Part shown: piece by piece, positions 17,201 through 25,475 of the stretch
Layout: each line of letters opens with the position of its first letter
Numbering within the stretch: position 1 is the stretch's first letter
Source: Dyadobacter psychrophilus
GTDB taxonomy: Bacteria; Bacteroidota; Bacteroidia; Cytophagales; Spirosomataceae
Assembly (NCBI RefSeq): GCF_900167945.1
Contig: NZ_FUZA01000002.1
Location: 186,001-250,000 of the forward strand
Direction of reading: 5' to 3'
Length of the DNA: 64,000 bases
Notes under the pieces: generated by a model
What the model was told of the DNA's origin: nothing
The model's database searches: none
What the model saw: only the letters and a program-made list of their open reading frames with translations
Program-made: the position numbers and the translations under genes

Positions 17201-17355
17201 ATGTAAGCGCAACCAACCTGTGGACGCTCACCGATTACAGCGGTTACGACCCGGAAGGCAATGCTTATGGCGGCACAACCAACATTGTCGGCGTCGATTT
17301 CGGAGGTTATCCGCAAGCCAAAACCTACACAGTCGGTCTCAATTTCGGATTCTAG
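14287..17355 (+). CDS. SusC/RagA-type TonB-dependent outer-membrane transporter (mannan PUL)
   Basis: The 1022-residue protein has a signal peptide ending near 'KAAAQQ', a carboxypeptidase-D-like regulatory domain (about 22-100: 'VTGKVTDPRGEPLPGVNIIIKN'), the SusC signature 'LDELVVVGYGTVKKSDLTGSVTSI', a plug domain with 'IRGTTSVSASSEPLYVIDGM' and 'LKDASATAIYGSRAANGVILITT', and a long beta-barrel ending in an aromatic C-terminus (GLNFGF). It imports oligosaccharides across the outer membrane with its SusD partner, encoded 27 bp downstream. The mannosidases that follow suggest manno-oligosaccharides as cargo. Two LacI-like operators precede it. Confidence 0.95.
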   Translation: MRSFLLFCLFFALFWAKAAAQQQVTGKVTDPRGEPLPGVNIIIKNTSTGTVTDVNGGFTLNVSGDNAVLLFSFIGYSPAEVPVNGQSKIDVTMKEDLQNLDELVVVGYGTVKKSDLTGSVTSISSTELKAVPVATFDQALQGRAAGVQVVQSNGVPGGGTNIRIRGTTSVSASSEPLYVIDGMLINNNTSEMSAGGRGPSLNPLSTINPSDIESIEVLKDASATAIYGSRAANGVILITTRKGKAGKASINIETYYGSQQVTKTLDMLNATQFAELVNEASVNAKLAPVYADPASFGAGTNWQEELFRKASISNYQVSIAGGSEKTRYALGGGYFKQNGIVTGSDFGRYSFKLNLDSDVSKRLKVGTNVSYNRMSTNGVLTGPGNVVQGVVTNALMFNPILPVYDPSRPGGYTFQHDRRDAIANPIAEAKEYEAITTTSRVLGSVFAEYKIVEGLSFRSSFGIDALNTKSNTFGPNFLKRTENSKGEASVTTLQALTWLNTNTFNYTKQINKDNSFNVLLGLETQKFRNESVNAYAFGFPDARTGWHDIGSAENPQTTSNGELQWSMLSYFGRINYTLKNKYLFTLTGRSDGSSKFSEGRKFGFFPSAAFAWKVTEEDFMKSVSAIQDLKFRVSYGRTGNQSIQPYRSLALIGALGQGVFSTTGQEVIRGREPVSYPNRELKWETTDQLNAAIDLSILKGRLDFTIEAYNKNTIDLLLDTPIPYTSGFDNTLLNIGNVRNRGIDVAISSVNLDGKVQWNTSLNVSVNRNKITNLARKEDVNLGVGGNILREGEPIGTFYGYVFDGIYQTDEEAKNSPAIAGQTPAAGDRKYKDINGPAGTPDGIINDFDRTIIGSAQPDFTWGLNNNVTFKGITLSLFFQGSQGNQMVNQNRGDLANVNGKQNVLAEAGLGRWTPENRSNKYARALATANDNVFSSRFVEDASYVRLKNITLGYNLPGAVLKKIGLANARLYVSATNLWTLTDYSGYDPEGNAYGGTTNIVGVDFGGYPQAKTYTVGLNFGF

Positions 17356-17382
17356 TTTTCAAACAAGATTTTTATCAATACA

Positions 17383-18834
17383 ATGAAAAATATAAAACTC
17401 ATAAAAACATCCGGATTGATCCTGGCGACTGCGCTGCTATGGCTGAGCTCCTGCGAGGATTTCCTCAAAGAAGACCCGCAAGACCGCATTGCGCAGGACC
17501 GTTTCTACCAAACCGCCGAGGATGCGACAGCCGCTGTTAATTCGGTGTATTCCAATTTAGGCTCAACTTCCTCAGGACCGGAAGGCATTTACCACAGCAC
17601 CACATGGATTGCGGCCGGACTTGCTTCCGATGAGCTGATCAACAAACAGGAAGGTGCGATTGCCAACGACCAGCTCGCAACTTTTTCCTGGAATGCAGAG
17701 AACGGCAACGTGGGCACAATCTGGCGCATTCACTACAAAACGATCACGCTGGCCAACATTGCCATCGAACGCATTCCACCGATCCAAATGGACGAAACTT
17801 TGAAAAACAGGCTGGTTAACGAAGCGAAGTTTTTGCGTGCGCTGGCCTATTTCAACCTGGTCAGGATGTTTGGCAATGTGCCTTTATTGACAAAAGAAGA
17901 AGAACCGCTGAATCCCGGCGTTGCAGATACGGACGCAGTTTATGCGCAGATCATCAGTGATTTGCAGTCGGCCGAAGCATTGCCGCTCGACGGCGCAATC
18001 CAGGAAGGACGTGCGACCAGCGGTGCGGCGAAGGCTTTGATGGCAAAGGTTTATTTAACCAGAAAAGATTTTCAGAACGCCTCCGCAAAAGCATTGGAAG
18101 TGATTCAGTCTAACAAATATGCACTTTGGCCGAATTTTGCGGACGCATTCAAACATCCTAACCGCAATGGTAAAGAAGCACTTTTCTCTGTGAGCTTTGG
18201 CGATGGCGGCGGAAGCATTTCTTTCTGGGAATTCGGTCAGTTCAATGTGCGTTTGTTGCCGCCGGAGCTTTCCAAAGAAATTGCAGGCATCCGCAATACA
18301 CAAGGCTGGCAGGCGGCTACGAAAGATTTGTATAACTCATTTACAGACCAGGATGAGCGCAAAAAAGTGACTTTCCTGACCGAGTTTGTCAATGACAAAG
18401 GGGCAATCATCAAGCTGAACGACATTTACATTCAAAAATACTGGGACAGGACCGCCGAGCCGGTGGCAGGCGATTCCCAGCAGGATTTCCCGGTGATCCG
18501 TTATCCCGACGTGCTGCTGACCTATGCCGAAGCGCAGGCCGAGCTGGGTAACGCGGCCATTGCTAATCAGTATGTCAATTTGGTACGCAAAAGGGCAAAG
18601 CTGGCGGAGGTTAACCTCTCGGGCGCTGCTTTAAAGGAAGAAATACTCGACCAGCGCAGGAAGGAATTTGTAGCCGAAGGGCATCGCTGGTATGATCTGG
18701 TGCGGACCAATACATTGGAAGCTAAAGTGCAAAAAGCCAAATCGGTAACCGTCAAGCCAATTTACTACTTATTCCCACTGCCGCAGCGAGAGCGCGACGT
18801 GAATCCCGAACTCCCGCAGAACCCGGGATATTAA
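17383..18834 (+). CDS. SusD/RagB-family glycan-binding lipoprotein (mannan PUL)
   Basis: The 483-residue protein has a lipoprotein signal peptide ending at 'LLWLSSCEDF' (lipobox Cys). It has the SusD pattern: 'LKEDPQDRIAQDRFYQTAEDATAAVNSVY', TPR-like helices with 'NRLVNEAKFLRALAYFNLVRMFGNVPLLT', and the C-terminal 'RYPDVLLTYAEAQAELG' and 'ILDQRRKEFVAEGHRWYDLVR' motifs. It caps the SusC barrel at the cell surface and delivers oligosaccharide. An intrinsic terminator-like hairpin follows it at 18861-18893, before the first enzyme gene. Confidence 0.95.
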   Translation: MKNIKLIKTSGLILATALLWLSSCEDFLKEDPQDRIAQDRFYQTAEDATAAVNSVYSNLGSTSSGPEGIYHSTTWIAAGLASDELINKQEGAIANDQLATFSWNAENGNVGTIWRIHYKTITLANIAIERIPPIQMDETLKNRLVNEAKFLRALAYFNLVRMFGNVPLLTKEEEPLNPGVADTDAVYAQIISDLQSAEALPLDGAIQEGRATSGAAKALMAKVYLTRKDFQNASAKALEVIQSNKYALWPNFADAFKHPNRNGKEALFSVSFGDGGGSISFWEFGQFNVRLLPPELSKEIAGIRNTQGWQAATKDLYNSFTDQDERKKVTFLTEFVNDKGAIIKLNDIYIQKYWDRTAEPVAGDSQQDFPVIRYPDVLLTYAEAQAELGNAAIANQYVNLVRKRAKLAEVNLSGAALKEEILDQRRKEFVAEGHRWYDLVRTNTLEAKVQKAKSVTVKPIYYLFPLPQRERDVNPELPQNPGY

Positions 18835-18860
18835 TAGAATTACCCACTCGTTTGCCGGGG

Positions 18861-18893
18861 ACCGGGCGTCAGATTTTGACGTCCGGTATTTTT
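18861..18893 (+). terminator. Intra-operon intrinsic terminator/attenuator between susD and the GH92 gene
   Basis: ACCGGGCGTCA (18861-18871) and TGACGTCCGGT (18877-18887) form an 11-bp stem with one G-U pair and a GATTT loop, directly followed by ATTTTT. This is a good intrinsic terminator shape. Its position 27 bp after the susD stop and 18 bp before the GH92 start would let most transcripts end after susCD and a fraction read through into the enzymes. Confidence 0.7.
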
Positions 18894-18910
18894 AAGAATA
18901 ATATATCTCA

Positions 18911-21253
18911 ATGAAGCATTGCATTATCGCTTTAATGACCGTTTTCGGTTTTTTATCGGCCTGCCGGTCAGAGCACGACAAAGAGCATGTTGCCGAAAAG
19001 GCGGCACTGTCTCCTGCTGAATATGTAAATCCACTGATTGGCGCGAGTACCAGCACGGGAAAGGCGGGGGTTTATCATGGTTTGGGTAAAACATTTCCGG
19101 GAGCAACCACGCCTTACGGATTGGTCCAGGTGAGTCCAAATACCATTACCGGCGGCGATAACGGATCGGGTTACAGCTTCGAGCACACTTCCATAGAAGG
19201 TTTTGCATTCACCCAAATGAGTGGCGTAGGCTGGTACGGGGATTTGGGTAACCTTTTGGTAACGCCAACGACGGGCGCATTAAAAACCGCAAGAGGCAAA
19301 GAAGGCGTGGCAGGCAGCGGTTACCGTTCCAATTATTCCAAAAAGGATGAAAAAGCCTCCGCGGGCTATTACGCGACAACATTAACCGACTATAACATCA
19401 AAGCCGAAATGACCGCCGCCCCACATTCCGGCATGCTGCGTTTTACATTTCCCGAAGACAAAAAATCGCGCATTCAAATAGACCTTGCACGCAGGGTAGG
19501 AGGCACCTCCACGCGGCAGTATGTAAAAGTGGTCGACGATCATACAATTAAAGGCTGGATGCAATGCACGCCCGAAGGCGGCGGCTGGGGAAATGGCGAC
19601 GGGCATGCAGAGTATACGGTTTATTTTTACGCGCAGTTCAGCAAACCCTTCAAAAAACTAGGTGCCTGGAAAGCTGACATTCCCAAAGACTGGAAACGCA
19701 AGCGCGAAGACATTGAAAACGACCGCTATCAAGCACAGGTTGCCAAAGCAGTGGTGATGGATTCGGTCACCGAGCTGGAAGGCGATCATTTAGGTGTGTT
19801 TGCCGAATATGATACAAAAAAAGATGAACAGGTGCTTTTTAGATCGGGCATTTCGTTCGTAAGCATGGACGGGGCTGAGAAAAATCTGCAAAAAGAAATT
19901 ACCAGCTGGGATTTCGACGCACTGCACAAACAGGCCGTTGCGCTTTGGAACAATGCATTGAGTGCCATGACAGTTTCCGGTGGCAGGGATGAGGACAAGC
20001 GTATTTTCTACACCGCGTTGTATCACACAATGATCGACCCGCGCATTTTTGCTGATGTGGATGGCAGCTTTACAGGTGGAGACGGTAAAATTCACGCATC
20101 TGCAAATTATACGCGCCGCACCATTTTTAGCGGCTGGGACGTGTTCCGCAGCCAGTTTCCGCTACAATCCATCATCAATCCAAAGCTTGTCAATGATGTG
20201 GTGAACTCGCTGCTTTCACTGGCAGACGAACGCAAGAAAACTTACCTCGAACGCTGGGAAATGCTCAATGCGTACAGCGGCTGCATGATCGGGAACCCCG
20301 CATTGTCGGTTATTGCCGACGCTAGCGCAAAAGGCATCGCGCGGTTTGATAAAGACAAAGCATTGAAATACGCCGTGCAGACCAGTAACCAGTTTGGTAA
20401 CGGCGAGCGGGGTTACACGGTGGAGCCGTTCGGGATTTCAAACACATTGGAATACGCTTATACCGAATGGTGCACGGCTAATCTGGCTAAATCACTGGGT
20501 AAGGAAGATATCGCAGCGGTTTTTGACAAACGCGGGCAGAGTTACCGCAACATTTTTGATGAATCGGAGGGCTGGTTCCGGCCGAAAGACAAAAGCGGCA
20601 ACTGGCAGCCATGGCCAAAAGAAGGCAGGCTGAAACAATGGTATGGCAGCATTGAAGCCAATGCCTATCAGCAGGGTTGGTTTGTGCCGCAGGATATTCC
20701 GGGCATGGTGACGTTGATGGGTGGCAAAGAAAAAGTGGCTGCTGACCTGGCTGTGTTTTTTGACAAAGTCCCTGAAAACATGATGTGGAACGACTATTAC
20801 AACCACGCCAACGAGCCGGTGCACCACGTGCCGTTCCTTTTCAATCATGTTGGGAAACCCTGGCTGACGCAGAAATGGACGCGAGAAATCTGTCGCCGCG
20901 CTTACCACAATTCTGTGGAAGGATTGGTTGGTAATGAGGATGTGGGCCAAATGTCGGCTTGGTATGTGCTGGCCGCCGGCGGACTTTATCAGGTTTGTCC
21001 AGGCAAAAACCGCTTTGAAATCACCAGTCCCGTGTTTGACAAGGTTGCGATTCGCCTTGATCCCAATTATGCGAAGGGCAAAGCATTTAACATTATCGCG
21101 CTCAAAAATTCGCCCACTAACATATATATTCAAAGCGCAAAATTGAATGGCAAAGCTTATAACAAATGCTTTATCGATTACAACGAAATCACCGCCGGTG
21201 GCACATTAGAACTAACAATGGGTCCAAAACCCAACGAAAGCTTTGGTGACTGA
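18911..21253 (+). CDS. GH92 alpha-mannosidase, lipoprotein
   Basis: The 780-residue protein has a lipoprotein signal peptide (lipobox 'GFLSACRS', Cys18). It has the GH92 layout: N-terminal beta-sandwich with 'YVNPLIGASTSTGK', 'GKTFPGATTPYGLVQVSPNT' and 'GFAFTQMSGVG', and a C-terminal (alpha/alpha)6 barrel with 'YTVEPFGISNTLEYAYTEW' (likely acid Glu505), 'NEPVHHVPFLFNHVGKPW' and 'GNEDVGQMSAWYVL' (Asp677 region). GH92 enzymes are calcium-dependent inverting exo-alpha-mannosidases. The lipobox suggests anchoring in the outer or inner membrane. It probably trims alpha-1,2- or other alpha-linked mannose from N-glycan or yeast-mannan fragments. Confidence 0.93.
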   Translation: MKHCIIALMTVFGFLSACRSEHDKEHVAEKAALSPAEYVNPLIGASTSTGKAGVYHGLGKTFPGATTPYGLVQVSPNTITGGDNGSGYSFEHTSIEGFAFTQMSGVGWYGDLGNLLVTPTTGALKTARGKEGVAGSGYRSNYSKKDEKASAGYYATTLTDYNIKAEMTAAPHSGMLRFTFPEDKKSRIQIDLARRVGGTSTRQYVKVVDDHTIKGWMQCTPEGGGWGNGDGHAEYTVYFYAQFSKPFKKLGAWKADIPKDWKRKREDIENDRYQAQVAKAVVMDSVTELEGDHLGVFAEYDTKKDEQVLFRSGISFVSMDGAEKNLQKEITSWDFDALHKQAVALWNNALSAMTVSGGRDEDKRIFYTALYHTMIDPRIFADVDGSFTGGDGKIHASANYTRRTIFSGWDVFRSQFPLQSIINPKLVNDVVNSLLSLADERKKTYLERWEMLNAYSGCMIGNPALSVIADASAKGIARFDKDKALKYAVQTSNQFGNGERGYTVEPFGISNTLEYAYTEWCTANLAKSLGKEDIAAVFDKRGQSYRNIFDESEGWFRPKDKSGNWQPWPKEGRLKQWYGSIEANAYQQGWFVPQDIPGMVTLMGGKEKVAADLAVFFDKVPENMMWNDYYNHANEPVHHVPFLFNHVGKPWLTQKWTREICRRAYHNSVEGLVGNEDVGQMSAWYVLAAGGLYQVCPGKNRFEITSPVFDKVAIRLDPNYAKGKAFNIIALKNSPTNIYIQSAKLNGKAYNKCFIDYNEITAGGTLELTMGPKPNESFGD

Positions 21254-21283
21254 TTCCTACCCTTAACCTTAATCCTGAACCCC

Positions 21284-23965
21284 TTGACAAAGTACTTTTT
21301 GACGTTCCTAAACCCTTTAATGATATCCGTTCCGATGGTGTTTTTGTCCATCGGAACGCACGCGCAGAAGGCCTATTTTATCGATGGCTATCATGGCGGC
21401 GTGTATGGACATTATCCGGTTGGTTATACGCAATTCATTGTAGATGAGTTAAATAAAAATAAGTTCTGGAAGATAAATCTGGAAATTGAACCTGAAACCT
21501 GGGATTCTGTCAAAGTGCGTGAACCGCAAGCATTGGCCGAATTTCAAAAGCTTTTTGCGGATCAGTCAATGTCCGGACGGATAGAGTATGTAAGTCCGGC
21601 TTACGGGCAGAGTTATTTTTACAATATATCAGGCGAGAGCATTATCCGCCATTTTGATTATGGTATCAAAAAAGTAAAAAGCCACTTTCCTTCGGCTGTT
21701 TTTACCACCTATTCGTCCGAAGAGCCCTGCTTTACCAGCGCCTTGCCGCAGATTTTGAATTCATTTGGGTATAAATATGCCTCACTAAAAAACCCTAACA
21801 CCTGCTGGGGCGGCTACACGCGCGCATTTGGTGGCGAGCTCGTCAACTGGGTCGGGCCCGACGGCTCGCGGATTACTGCGGTGCCTCGTTACGGCAGCGA
21901 GGGACTGGAACCCAATTCAACATGGCAAACCGAAGGCTGGACCAATTCGCCAAAATACATGAATGATGCATTGAAGTCGGGCATTAAAAATCCGGTGGCT
22001 ATGACCCTGCAGGACGCAGGCTGGCGAAACGGCCCGTGGATCGGCAATGGTGAAAAGGGTTACCAACCGACTGAATACAAAACATGGCGCGACTATTTCG
22101 CCAATGCTTCCATTGGAAAAACCGATCAGGACTGGCATTTCTCGCAGGAGGATATGCAAGTAAGCCTGGTGTGGGGCTCGCAAATTCTGCAAAAAATCGC
22201 GCAGCAGGTTCGGGTTTCGGAAAACAAAATAGTCATGGCCGAGAAAATGGCGGCTTTGAACAAAATCTACAACAACACCCCCTGGCCGCAAGCTGCGATC
22301 GACGAAGCCTGGCGCGGGCTGATGCTGGCCCAGCACCACGATTGCTGGATCGTGCCTTACAATGGCAAGCGTGGACAGACCTGGGCAGATAAAGTAGTCA
22401 CGTGGACGGATACCACCAACCGCATCAGCGATCGGATTATCGCATCGGCCGCAGGCTCAAATGTTGATTTAAGTAAAAACGGAGAACAATACATCAGCGT
22501 TTATAATACAACAGGCAACATTAAAAACGAGCACGTGGCCTTAATTTTGCCTGCCGGAACCAATCCTGAGACGATCAGTATAGTGGATGCAAAAAACAAG
22601 GAAGTGCCGTTGCAGGTGAGTATTATTGATCAAAAAATGGTGTATTTCAAATCCAGTGTTCCGGCGATGGGTTATAGTCAGTACAAAATGATCAGGAAAA
22701 AATCTTCCAAAACAGCAGGAGCCAAAGCAACAGTTGCGGCTTCCGGGGATGTGGTGCTGGAAACGGACCAGTACAAATTGGTTTTGAACAAATCCAAAGG
22801 CGGCAGTATCAAAAGTCTGGTGGTTAAAGCACTGGGAAACAAAGAGTTTGTGGATGCAAAAAGCGAACGTTCATTCAATGAGCTGCGCGGGAATTTTTAC
22901 GACAATGGCGGTTTTCATTCCACCACCGAAAAGCCGGTGACGATCAGCATTATTGAGAACGGGCCGCTGGTGGTGACGGCCCAAATCAAAGGCGAGCTGC
23001 TTTCCAATCCATTTACCCAAACCATTACCCTCAAACAAGGCGACCGTAAAATTGAATGTGCGCTCGAAATCGACTGGAAAACGAACATTGGCATTGGCAG
23101 TAATTATAAACAGCACGAAAAGATTGATCCGAAAGACTATCACAAACCATTTTATGACGACAGCCAGAAATTGCTCGCATTGTTTCCAGCCAATTTCCAA
23201 TCTGAAAAAATATACAAGGATGCGCCTTTCGATGTAACAGAAAGCAAACTGGAAAACACCTTTTTTAGCCGCTGGGATAGCATTAAGCACAACTTAATGG
23301 TAAGTTGGGTGGATTTGTATGACGCCAAAAACAATGTAGGCCTGGCCTTACTTTCAGACCAGACCACAACCTATGCGCACGGCGAAAACTTCCCGCTCGG
23401 GCTCAATGTACAGTATTCCGGTGCCGGGCTCTGGGGCCGGAACCACACCATAACCGGCCCAACAAAAATGCGTTATGCCCTCGTGCCGCACGCCGGGAAA
23501 TGGGACAAAGCAGGCATTTCCACAGAAGCATCAAACTGGAACGAACCAGCCATCGCAGCAATCACAAACAAACTCAACACAGCCGGGAAATCCCTAATAG
23601 AAACATCCAAATCAGCTTTTCAATATCCGTCCACTGAAGTGGGCGGCGAAGACCGCATTATTCGAAACAAAGCCAGAGGAGCCGGAACATCCCTAATAGA
23701 AACATCCCCAAAAGCCTACCAATACCCGTCAATTTTAATTGACGGAGAGGACCTACTAATCAGGATCTTCAATGCCGAAGGCGACGCCAAACCACAAAAA
23801 ATTACCTTAAACGGCAAAGCCAAATCCGCCGCATTGGTGGAGCTAAACGGAACCCATAAAGAAGAATTACCATTAAATATCGAATCCGACAAAACCGTCC
23901 TAAACATATCAATGCCCCGTTTCGGCATCAGGACGATTCGTTTAAAGGACTTTATAGCAAATTGA
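21284..23965 (+). CDS. GH38-type alpha-mannosidase, secreted
   Basis: The 893-residue protein has an N-terminal signal peptide ending near 'GTHAQK'. The N-terminus 'AYFIDGYHGGVYGHYP' and the 'MLAQHHDCW' motif (residues 349-353, AQHHD) are typical of GH38-like mannosidases. A large C-terminal beta-sandwich follows. GH38 enzymes are zinc-dependent and retaining. Position after GH92 (30 bp gap) supports a role in mannan or N-glycan breakdown. The distal part carries an in-frame 99-bp duplication (see the repeat at 23591). The family call rests on few motifs because this subgroup is divergent. Confidence 0.78.
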   Translation: MTKYFLTFLNPLMISVPMVFLSIGTHAQKAYFIDGYHGGVYGHYPVGYTQFIVDELNKNKFWKINLEIEPETWDSVKVREPQALAEFQKLFADQSMSGRIEYVSPAYGQSYFYNISGESIIRHFDYGIKKVKSHFPSAVFTTYSSEEPCFTSALPQILNSFGYKYASLKNPNTCWGGYTRAFGGELVNWVGPDGSRITAVPRYGSEGLEPNSTWQTEGWTNSPKYMNDALKSGIKNPVAMTLQDAGWRNGPWIGNGEKGYQPTEYKTWRDYFANASIGKTDQDWHFSQEDMQVSLVWGSQILQKIAQQVRVSENKIVMAEKMAALNKIYNNTPWPQAAIDEAWRGLMLAQHHDCWIVPYNGKRGQTWADKVVTWTDTTNRISDRIIASAAGSNVDLSKNGEQYISVYNTTGNIKNEHVALILPAGTNPETISIVDAKNKEVPLQVSIIDQKMVYFKSSVPAMGYSQYKMIRKKSSKTAGAKATVAASGDVVLETDQYKLVLNKSKGGSIKSLVVKALGNKEFVDAKSERSFNELRGNFYDNGGFHSTTEKPVTISIIENGPLVVTAQIKGELLSNPFTQTITLKQGDRKIECALEIDWKTNIGIGSNYKQHEKIDPKDYHKPFYDDSQKLLALFPANFQSEKIYKDAPFDVTESKLENTFFSRWDSIKHNLMVSWVDLYDAKNNVGLALLSDQTTTYAHGENFPLGLNVQYSGAGLWGRNHTITGPTKMRYALVPHAGKWDKAGISTEASNWNEPAIAAITNKLNTAGKSLIETSKSAFQYPSTEVGGEDRIIRNKARGAGTSLIETSPKAYQYPSILIDGEDLLIRIFNAEGDAKPQKITLNGKAKSAALVELNGTHKEELPLNIESDKTVLNISMPRFGIRTIRLKDFIAN
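23591..23788 (+). repeat. In-frame 99-bp tandem duplication inside the GH38 gene
   Basis: Two copies start with the identical 18 bases TCCCTAATAGAAACATCC at 23591 and 23690, exactly 99 bp (33 codons) apart. The protein repeats read SLIETSKSAFQYPSTEVGGE and SLIETSPKAYQYPSILIDGE, each followed by D and a basic/hydrophobic stretch. The duplication keeps the frame and has diverged beyond the first block. Confidence 0.7.
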
Positions 23966-23981
23966 TTTATATCTTGCCTCA

Positions 23982-25475
23982 ATGAATATGCGAAAAGTTA
24001 AAATCATCATCGGCTTGCTCTGCATCGCATTATCGGCCACTGCGCAGCTACCTAAAAAGTTGAAACTGAGCAGTGTGCTGCAAAGCAATATGGTGATTCA
24101 GCAAAATCAGCCTTTCAAAGTCTGGGGCCATTCACCAGTTGGAACTGCTATTTCCATCCAGGCCGATTGGATGTCCACGCCCATAAACGTTATCGCAAAT
24201 ACAGAGAACAAATTTTTAGGCATTATCCCGGTTCCGGCAGTCAGGCCCGGCGATTTCTCGAAACATCAAATCACTGTTACAGGTTCAGGAGAAACGCAGG
24301 TTTTGGAAAATGTGCTGATCGGTGAAACCTGGATTTGCAGCGGGCAGTCCAACATGCAATTCAAGCTGCATGAAACATTGGATTCGGCCAGGGAGGTGCC
24401 AGCCGCTGCTTATCCGCAGATCCGCTTGTTCAGTGCCGGACTCAATTTCAGCAACGAACCGCTGGATAGCATTCAGGGCATCTGGCAGGAATGTACGCCA
24501 GCGACCGTGCGCACATTCAGCGCGGTGGGTTATCACTTCGGAAGGGAATTGTTTGCGAAATTAAATGTGCCTATCGGACTTGTGTTCACCGGAATCGGCG
24601 CTTCGTCGGCGCAGGCTTACGTGCCCCGAGAAGCGCTGGCAGCTGATACGCTGCTCAACCGCGTCTATTTACAGCCGTATATGGATAGTCCCAAATCCAA
24701 AGAAAAGATCGAGGGCGGCTTTACATTCGAGAAAGTGACCAGGCCGTTTTTGCTGTACAATGCGGTCATCAGTCCATTTATCAATTTGTCCATAAAGGGA
24801 TTTATATGGTATCAGGGCGAGTCCAACCGTAGCGAGCGGGCGAGTTACACGCGGCTCACGCAGACGATGATCCAAAGCTGGCGGTCGGCTTTTGCGCAAG
24901 GGAATCTGCCATTTTATTACGTACAGGTAGCACCGTTCTGGTATGATAAGGATGATGCGACGCTGGCTGATTACGCATTTTTCCGTGAAGCGCAGGAACG
25001 GATAGGCAGTTTGGGAAACACGGAAATGGTTGTGACGATGGACGTGGGCGAGTCCAGAGATCTGCATCCCAAAAATAAAAAGCCGATAGGCGTTCGTCTG
25101 GCCAAAACAGCATTGAACCGGACTTATGGCGCGCTCAGCATCAGCTATCAGGGGCCAAAGTTTGATTTTGTATTGTTTGGAAAAAAAGAAACAGAGATAC
25201 ATTTCCTTGCTGAAACCGTGCGGGGAGGACTGGAAACAAACAATGGCAAAGCGCCGGAACACTTTTTCCTGGCTGGCGCCGATCAGCGATTCTATCCCGC
25301 AACGGCCAGAATTGAGGGAAGCCGGATCATACTGACTTGCCCTAAGGTCAAGAATCCTGTGGCCGTTCGCTATGCATTCACTAATTTTCCGGTCACCAAT
25401 TTGCAGAACAAAGACGCCCTGCCCGTATTGCCATTCCGCAGCGACGATTGGGATGAACCAATTTCTAAAAAATGA
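23982..25475 (+). CDS. Sialate O-acetylesterase-type SGNH esterase, secreted
   Basis: The 497-residue protein has a signal peptide (MNMRKVKIIIGLLCIALSAT, cleavage near 'AQLP'). Hallmarks are the early 'SNMVIQQNQPFKVWG' segment, the nucleophile block 'GETWICSGQSNMQF' (Ser123), 'IWYQGESN' and a late Asp-x-His in 'ESRDLHPKNKKPIG'. This family removes acetyl groups from sialic acid or from plant and microbial polysaccharides. In a mannosidase PUL, deacetylation of mannan or glycan fragments is the likely job. The stop overlaps the lacI start (ATGA). Confidence 0.88.
   Translation: MNMRKVKIIIGLLCIALSATAQLPKKLKLSSVLQSNMVIQQNQPFKVWGHSPVGTAISIQADWMSTPINVIANTENKFLGIIPVPAVRPGDFSKHQITVTGSGETQVLENVLIGETWICSGQSNMQFKLHETLDSAREVPAAAYPQIRLFSAGLNFSNEPLDSIQGIWQECTPATVRTFSAVGYHFGRELFAKLNVPIGLVFTGIGASSAQAYVPREALAADTLLNRVYLQPYMDSPKSKEKIEGGFTFEKVTRPFLLYNAVISPFINLSIKGFIWYQGESNRSERASYTRLTQTMIQSWRSAFAQGNLPFYYVQVAPFWYDKDDATLADYAFFREAQERIGSLGNTEMVVTMDVGESRDLHPKNKKPIGVRLAKTALNRTYGALSISYQGPKFDFVLFGKKETEIHFLAETVRGGLETNNGKAPEHFFLAGADQRFYPATARIEGSRIILTCPKVKNPVAVRYAFTNFPVTNLQNKDALPVLPFRSDDWDEPISKK

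Noticed and set aside
20492-21133. Antisense open frame of 213 codons inside the GH92 gene
   Set aside because: It is opposite the catalytic barrel of GH92; codon composition is that of a shadow frame.
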